From Marinospirillum sp. (GTDB lineage: Bacteria; Pseudomonadota; Gammaproteobacteria; Pseudomonadales; Halomonadaceae): DNA of 9,984 nt. The first letter of the stretch is position 1. Each line of letters starts with the position of its first letter. The stretch covers positions 1 to 9,984 of the forward strand of contig NZ_JACUUA010000129.1 of assembly GCF_014859565.1 (NCBI RefSeq), given 5' to 3'. The position numbers were made by a program, and so were the translations under genes. The notes beneath the pieces are model-generated. The model saw only the letters and a program-made list of their open reading frames with translations. It was not told where the DNA came from and made no database searches. This document shows positions 6,594-9,984 of this stretch, in pieces.

Positions 6594-7888
6594 CTGTGGC
6601 GACTGCCCGACGTATGGCGAGGCGCAGCATTACCACCCGCAGCGGGTTTGGCGGTATTGGGTTTGCGGCGTCTGGCACCGGACTTATTACCCGCGGGTTT
6701 ATTACCGGCAGGCCGATGACTGTTCACCAGTCGAGCGGTTTCCGGAATCTTGTTAGCCAGCTGCTCAAAAGGCGGCAAGGGCAATTGATCAATGCGTTTG
6801 TTGATCAGGCGCTCGATACCACGCAGCAGTTTCACTTCATCTTCTGATACCAGCGAGATGGCGTGACCACTGGCACCGGCACGACCGGTACGACCAATAC
6901 GGTGCACATAATCTTCCGGCACATTGGGTAATTCGTAGTTCACTACTTGCGGCAACTGGTCGATATCCAGCCCGCGTGCGGCGATATCCGTAGCCACCAG
7001 AATTTGTACACTGCCATCTTTAAAACCAGCCAAGGCCTTGGTGCGAGCACCCTGGCTTTTATTGCCGTGAATGGCCGCGGCATTAAATCCGGAAGCTTCC
7101 AACTGCTGAGTCAACTTGTTGGCACCGTGCTTGGTTTTGGTAAACACCAGCACCTGAAACCAGTTGTTGTTCTTGATCAACTGCACCAGCAAAGCCGGTT
7201 TGTGTTTTTTATCAATTTGAAACACCTGCTGCTCCACCCGCTCCGCTGTGGTATTACGCGGGCTGACAGAAATTTCCACCGGATCATTCACCAACCCTTT
7301 TGCCAGCGTGCGTATCTCGTTGGAGAAGGTCGCGGAAAACAGCAGGTTCTGACGCTTTGGCGGCAGCAGTTTCAGAATCTTTTTGATGTCGTTGATAAAG
7401 CCCATATCCAGCATACGGTCGGCTTCATCCAGCACCAGCACTTCCAGCTGCTTAAAGTTCACGGCGTTTTGATTAAACAGATCCAGCAAACGTCCGGGTG
7501 TTGCCACCAGAATATCCACGCCCTTGCGCAGTTTCATCATCTGCGGGTTGATCTTTACACCACCAAACACCACAGCAGAACTCAGCTTGAGCCCCTTGCC
7601 ATAGGTCGCCACACTTTCTGCCACCTGAGCGGCCAGCTCACGGGTTGGAGTCAGAATCAGCGCACGGGTTTGATTGGCACGCGCTGGTTGACCGGCAGCC
7701 AGGCGTTCCAGAATCGGCAGGGTAAAACCGGCTGTTTTACCAGTACCCGTCTGAGCGGCAGCCATCACATCCTTGCCAGCAAGAATCGCAGGAATCGCCT
7801 GAGCCTGAATTGGGGTGGGGCTGGTGTAGCCCTGTTCTTCCAGTGCAGCAAGAATCGGGGCGCACAGGCCCAGAGTAGAAAAACTCAT
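6590..7888 (-). CDS. rhlE: DEAD-box ATP-dependent RNA helicase RhlE
   Basis: This cytoplasmic RNA helicase acts in ribosome assembly and RNA turnover. With the ATG at 7888 the protein has 432 residues and begins M-S-F-S-T-L-G-L, like RhlE proteins. Motifs in order: Q-motif ending at Gln28, motif I AQTGTGKT (45-52), motif Ia PTRELA (81-86), motif II DEAD (154-157), motif III SAT (185-187), and motif [10 protein letters not shown] (329-336). A basic, low-complexity tail (about 385-432), with the unit P-A-G-N-K twice and an R-R-R-K cluster, probably binds RNA and is typical of the subfamily. An in-frame TTG at 7912 would add eight residues but lacks support. No good Shine-Dalgarno sequence precedes the ATG; the leader is U-rich instead. 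The gene is divergent from fumarase and upstream of the lipid-transport operon on the same strand. Other DEAD-box subfamilies (SrmB, DeaD) fit less well because of the N-terminus and tail. Confidence 0.9.
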   Translation of the reverse strand: MSFSTLGLCAPILAALEEQGYTSPTPIQAQAIPAILAGKDVMAAAQTGTGKTAGFTLPILERLAAGQPARANQTRALILTPTRELAAQVAESVATYGKGLKLSSAVVFGGVKINPQMMKLRKGVDILVATPGRLLDLFNQNAVNFKQLEVLVLDEADRMLDMGFINDIKKILKLLPPKRQNLLFSATFSNEIRTLAKGLVNDPVEISVSPRNTTAERVEQQVFQIDKKHKPALLVQLIKNNNWFQVLVFTKTKHGANKLTQQLEASGFNAAAIHGNKSQGARTKALAGFKDGSVQILVATDIAARGLDIDQLPQVVNYELPNVPEDYVHRIGRTGRAGASGHAISLVSEDEVKLLRGIERLINKRIDQLPLPPFEQLANKIPETARLVNSHRPAGNKPAGNKSGARRRKPNTAKPAAGGNAAPRHTSGSRHS

Positions 7889-8020
7889 ATAGGAAAAAAA
7901 TCTCGGTAACAAAAAAGGGGAAACTACAAAACGCGTGCAGATGCAGGCGGGAGGCCGAAGTCTACAGCAAAATGATGGATAAAGACATCAGACTTTCAAC
8001 GGCTGGTCTGCCTGAACGGC
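7889..8020 (-). promoter_or_regulatory. rhlE leader and promoter region
   Basis: This stretch upstream of rhlE has no gene. A weak promoter candidate on the minus strand is TTGAAA (7994-7999), 16 bp, CATCAT (7972-7977). Just before the ATG the RNA would carry two pyrimidine tracts, CCCC plus six U, and seven U plus CC. There is no purine-rich ribosome site at normal spacing. A second -10-like hexamer on this strand, TATAAC, lies at 8024-8029 inside the dyad described separately. Confidence 0.3.
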
Positions 8021-8047
8021 AATGTTATACTTGCGCGCGATAACATT
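8021..8047. promoter_or_regulatory. Perfect dyad AATGTTAT-N11-ATAACATT between rhlE and fumarase
   Basis: The arms 8021-8028 and 8040-8047 are exact reverse complements separated by 11 bp, so matching bases are 19 bp apart, about two helical turns. The innermost bases give the T-N11-A form seen in LysR-type regulator sites. The left arm overlaps a -10-like TATACT (8026-8031) pointing to the fumarase gene and an overlapping TATAAC (8024-8029) pointing to rhlE. A regulator bound here would control one or both genes; as RNA it could also fold into an 8-bp hairpin. The bound protein is unknown. Confidence 0.5.
8026..8031 (+). promoter_or_regulatory. Probable -10 element of the fumarase promoter
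   Basis: TATACT matches TATAAT at 5 of 6 positions and lies 40 bp upstream of the fumarase ATG. The position 17 bp upstream (CTGGTC) is a poor -35, so an activator or a different start may apply. Confidence 0.35.
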
Positions 8048-8058
8048 CAGATGAAGAA

Positions 8059-8063
8059 GAGGG
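8059..8063 (+). promoter_or_regulatory. Ribosome binding site fixing the fumarase start
   Basis: GAGGG is followed by 8 nt and then the ATG at 8072. An in-frame ATG at 8051 has no ribosome site and would add seven residues not seen in Pseudomonas homologues, which begin M-T-V-I. The 8072 start is therefore preferred. Confidence 0.75.
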
Positions 8064-8071
8064 CCTTAAAT

Positions 8072-9589
8072 ATGACCGTCATCCGCCAGGACGACTTGAT
8101 CCAGAGTGTTGCTGATGCTCTGCAGTTTATTTCTTACTACCACCCCAAGGATTTCATCGACTCACTGAACCAGGCTTATGAGCGTGAAGAGTCTCCGGCG
8201 GCTAAAGATGCCATGGCGCAGATTCTTATTAACTCCCGCATGTGTGCCATGGGTCATCGCCCGATTTGTCAGGACACCGGCATTGTCACCGTATTCCTGG
8301 AAATCGGCATGGACATCCGCTGGGATGGCGCCACCATGAGCGTGGAAGACATGGTCAACGAAGGTGTACGCCGCGCCTACCTGCTGCCGGATAACGTGTT
8401 ACGCGCCTCGGTACTGGCTGATCCAGACGGCAAACGCACCAACACCAAAGACAACACCCCAGCCATCATCCACGTCAAACTGGTGCCCGGCAACACTGTG
8501 GACGTACACGTTGCCGCCAAAGGCGGTGGCTCCGAAGCCAAATCCAAATTTGCCATGCTGAATCCATCCGATGACGTGGTGGAATGGGTGCTGGAACAAT
8601 TACCAAAAATGGGTGCTGGCTGGTGCCCGCCCGGTATGCTCGGCATCGGTATTGGTGGCACCGCAGAAAAAGCCATGCTGCTGGCGAAAGAAGCCCTGCT
8701 GGAGCCGATCGACATTCAAGACCTGCAAGCCCGTGGTGCCAGCAACCGTGCCGAAGAACTGCGTCTGGAACTCTACGACAAGGTCAACAAACTGGGCATA
8801 GGTGCTCAGGGTCTGGGTGGTCTGACCACCGTGCTGGACGTGAAGGTAAAAGACTACCCAACCCACGCCGCCAACAAACCCGTTGCCATCATCCCCAACT
8901 GTGCCGCCACCCGCCACACCCACTTTGTACTGGATGGCAGCGGCCCGGCAGCCTTAAAAGCACCAAAACTGGAAGACTGGCCGGAAATCACCCGTGAAGT
9001 AGGCGAGGGCGTTAAACGCATCAATCTCAACACCATCACCCGTGAAGAAGTGAAAGACCTGAAACCCGGTGACGTGGTGCTGCTGTCCGGCAAAATGCTG
9101 ACCGGTCGTGATGCTGCCCACAAACGTATGGTCGACATGATCAACAAAGGCGAAGAACTGCCGGTGGATTTAAAAGGCAAGTTCATCTACTACGTTGGCC
9201 CGGTTGATCCGGTACGTGAAGAAGTGGTTGGCCCGGCTGGCCCCACCACCGCCACCCGCATGGACAAATTCACCCGCACCGTACTGGAAAAAACCGGCCT
9301 GCTGGGCATGATCGGTAAATCCGAACGCGGTCCGATTGCCATCGACGCCATTCGTGACAACGAAGCCGTTTACCTGATGGCCGTGGGTGGAGCTGCCTAC
9401 CTGGTAGCGCAGGCCATCAAACATGCCAAAGTACTGGCGTTTGAAGACCTGGGAATGGAAGCCATCTACGAATTTGACGTAGAAGACATGCCCGTCACCG
9501 TTGCCGTGGATGTTAAAGGTGACTCCATCCACAACATCGGCCCAGCCAAATGGAAAGAAATCATCGCCAAAGACGCCGCTGCTGTTTGA
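8072..9589 (+). CDS. Class I fumarate hydratase ([4Fe-4S], FumA/FumB type)
   Basis: This TCA-cycle enzyme interconverts fumarate and L-malate in the cytoplasm. The 505-residue chain combines the alpha-like iron-sulfur domain (about 10-285) and the beta-like domain (about 300-490). Cluster ligands expected from class I structures are visible: Cys66 in I-C-Q-D-T-G, Cys185 in G-W-C-P-P-G, and Cys277 in N-C-A-A-T-R-H, with spacing close to that of the characterised Leishmania enzyme. Other conserved blocks are G-I-G-I-G-G-T-A-E-K-A, G-K-M-L-T-G-R-D-A-A-H-K-R-M and G-P-T-T-A-T-R-M-D-K-F-T. The sequence follows Pseudomonas single-chain fumarases closely from memory, including M-T-V-I at the start. 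Class I enzymes are oxygen- and iron-sensitive and often alternate with the iron-free FumC. Codons are notably C-ending compared with the neighbours, suggesting high expression. It is monocistronic; a strong hairpin follows 26 nt after the stop. Tartrate dehydratase is the main alternative, but the match to fumarase is stronger. Confidence 0.93.
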   Translation: MTVIRQDDLIQSVADALQFISYYHPKDFIDSLNQAYEREESPAAKDAMAQILINSRMCAMGHRPICQDTGIVTVFLEIGMDIRWDGATMSVEDMVNEGVRRAYLLPDNVLRASVLADPDGKRTNTKDNTPAIIHVKLVPGNTVDVHVAAKGGGSEAKSKFAMLNPSDDVVEWVLEQLPKMGAGWCPPGMLGIGIGGTAEKAMLLAKEALLEPIDIQDLQARGASNRAEELRLELYDKVNKLGIGAQGLGGLTTVLDVKVKDYPTHAANKPVAIIPNCAATRHTHFVLDGSGPAALKAPKLEDWPEITREVGEGVKRINLNTITREEVKDLKPGDVVLLSGKMLTGRDAAHKRMVDMINKGEELPVDLKGKFIYYVGPVDPVREEVVGPAGPTTATRMDKFTRTVLEKTGLLGMIGKSERGPIAIDAIRDNEAVYLMAVGGAAYLVAQAIKHAKVLAFEDLGMEAIYEFDVEDMPVTVAVDVKGDSIHNIGPAKWKEIIAKDAAAV

Positions 9590-9615
9590 ACGGCTGAATA
9601 AAGCGATGTAAAACC

Positions 9616-9641
9616 CGGTAACCTCAAGGACGAGGTTACCG
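9616..9641 (+). terminator. Strong hairpin after the fumarase gene
   Basis: CGGTAACCTC (9616-9625) and GAGGTTACCG (9632-9641) are perfect 10-bp arms with a 6-nt loop. On the plus strand no U-run follows, so it is an atypical terminator or a 3' stabiliser. On the minus strand the stem is followed by GGTTTT, so it could also stop transcripts coming from the insertion-sequence side. Confidence 0.55.
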
Positions 9642-9699
9642 TGATTGACACAATGGAAACCGCTTCAAATCTGTTTAATGGAATAAGCTGCAAACGTCA

Positions 9700-9984
9700 C
9701 AGGGATGCGAGCACTCACCAACGCAGGGAAAATGCATGAAACCACCAGTAATGGCGAGGCATACAGACGGTTTGAAATCTCTAATGTACACCTTCGCCAT
9801 CATGTGATTTGATGATCCTTTTGTAAAGGAAAATCATGAAAACAGCCTCCCTCATGGAACACCTCTCTGTCATCAAAGACTTTCGTCAAGCTTGGAAAGT
9901 TGAGCACAAGCTGACCGATATACTGCTGCTGACGGTCTGCGGCGTAATCTGTGGTGCCGAAGGCTGGGAAGAAATTGAGGATTT
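9700..9984 (+). mobile_element. ISAs1-family insertion sequence, left part (right part outside window)
   Basis: The transposase start is the firm evidence for the element. The left boundary is a guess: CAGGGATGCGAGCACTC begins at 9700, about 136 bp before the transposase ATG, which is a plausible position for the terminal inverted repeat. A second CAGGG occurs at about 9723. The other end, its repeat and any target duplication lie outside the window, so the boundary cannot be confirmed here. Positions 9642-9699 hold nothing recognisable. Confidence 0.5.
9836..9984 (+). CDS. ISAs1-family transposase (H-repeat-associated type), N-terminal fragment
   Basis: The frame starts at ATG 9836, with AAGGA 5 nt upstream, and is open to the right edge (49 codons seen of a gene usually near 370). 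The start reads M-K-T-A-S-L, then [17 protein letters not shown], a hydrophobic segment with T-V-C-G-V-I-C-G-A, and G-W-E-E-I-E-D. This is the N-terminal pattern of ISAs1-family transposases and E. coli H-repeat proteins (D-x-R-Q-x-W-K-V-E-H-K-L, A-V-I-x-G-A-E-G-W-E-D-I). The DDE catalytic residues lie beyond the window, so whether the gene is intact is unknown. It sits 246 bp downstream of the fumarase stop in the same direction. Confidence 0.88.
   Translation, partial: MKTASLMEHLSVIKDFRQAWKVEHKLTDILLLTVCGVICGAEGWEEIED

Noticed and set aside
6947..7909. A 320-codon open frame on the plus strand opposite rhlE
   Set aside because: It lies wholly antisense to a clear DEAD-box helicase; its translation is a Gln/His-rich shadow with no domain, and no ribosome site precedes it.
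7911..7920. CCCC plus six T on the minus strand as an intrinsic terminator
   Set aside because: No stable GC-rich stem precedes it, and it lies just upstream of the rhlE start on the coding strand.
8051..8071. Upstream ATG at 8051 as the fumarase start
   Set aside because: No ribosome site, seven extra residues not expected in homologues, and the GAGGG site fits the ATG at 8072.
8600..9532. Several open frames of 100-120 codons on the minus strand inside the fumarase gene
   Set aside because: They mirror the C-rich codon bias of fumarase and show no independent motifs or start signals.
9645..9650. Perfect TTGACA as a -35 for the transposase or a small gene
   Set aside because: No -10 at 15-19 bp; the nearest TTTAAT is 23 bp away, too far for a sigma70 promoter.
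1..9984. CRISPR array, tRNA, rRNA, or a defence or toxin-antitoxin system
   Set aside because: No regularly spaced direct repeats, no cloverleaf-like or ribosomal segments, and every long gene has a housekeeping or transport identity.

Overview
This window looks like chromosome from a gammaproteobacterium near the Pseudomonas/Oceanospirillales/Cellvibrio assemblage. The evidence is a Pseudomonas-type class I fumarase, a four-gene MCE lipid-transport operon in the order permease-ATPase-MCE protein-lipoprotein, a Fur box and an Anr/FNR-type box, and moderate GC. Species cannot be fixed from the sequence alone. Most of the window is ordinary housekeeping and envelope gene content. The less ordinary signals are in the control regions and at the right edge.

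Layout, left to right. (1) Positions 1-323, + strand: the 3' part of a YgjP-like (DUF45/WLM) zinc-metallopeptidase-fold gene, cut by the window edge. (2) Positions 384-3058, - strand: fbpB-fbpC, a ferric-iron-type ABC importer made of a fused 12-TM permease and an ATPase with a C-terminal regulatory domain. No periplasmic binding protein gene is adjacent. Its promoter region (3119-3168) has a Fur-like box over a perfect TATAAT and, about 40 bp upstream of the likely transcription start, a perfect TTGAT-N4-ATCAA FNR/Anr-type site. (3) Positions 3152-6536, - strand: a compact MCE-type phospholipid transport operon. It comprises mlaE with a fused N-terminal STAS (MlaB-like) domain, mlaF, mlaD, and a PqiC/DUF330-type lipoprotein. 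The gene junctions are overlaps or gaps of 3-9 bp. A sigma70-like promoter sits between it and the upstream gene. (4) Positions 6590-7888, - strand: rhlE, a DEAD-box RNA helicase. (5) Positions 7889-8071: a divergent intergenic region carrying a perfect inverted repeat of T-N11-A form over the -10 region. (6) Positions 8072-9589, + strand: single-chain class I [4Fe-4S] fumarase. (7) Positions 9590-9984: a strong hairpin, then the left part of an ISAs1-family insertion sequence whose transposase start is at 9836 and which runs off the window.

How the parts fit. MlaE, MlaF, MlaD and the lipoprotein should form one inner-membrane/periplasmic lipid transporter. FbpB and FbpC should form the membrane core of an iron importer that probably uses a binding protein encoded elsewhere. 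RhlE and the fumarase are divergent housekeeping genes. I found no CRISPR array, tRNA, rRNA or defence system. No wholly new system is evident; the most testable novelty is the combined Fur plus FNR/Anr control proposed for fbpBC.
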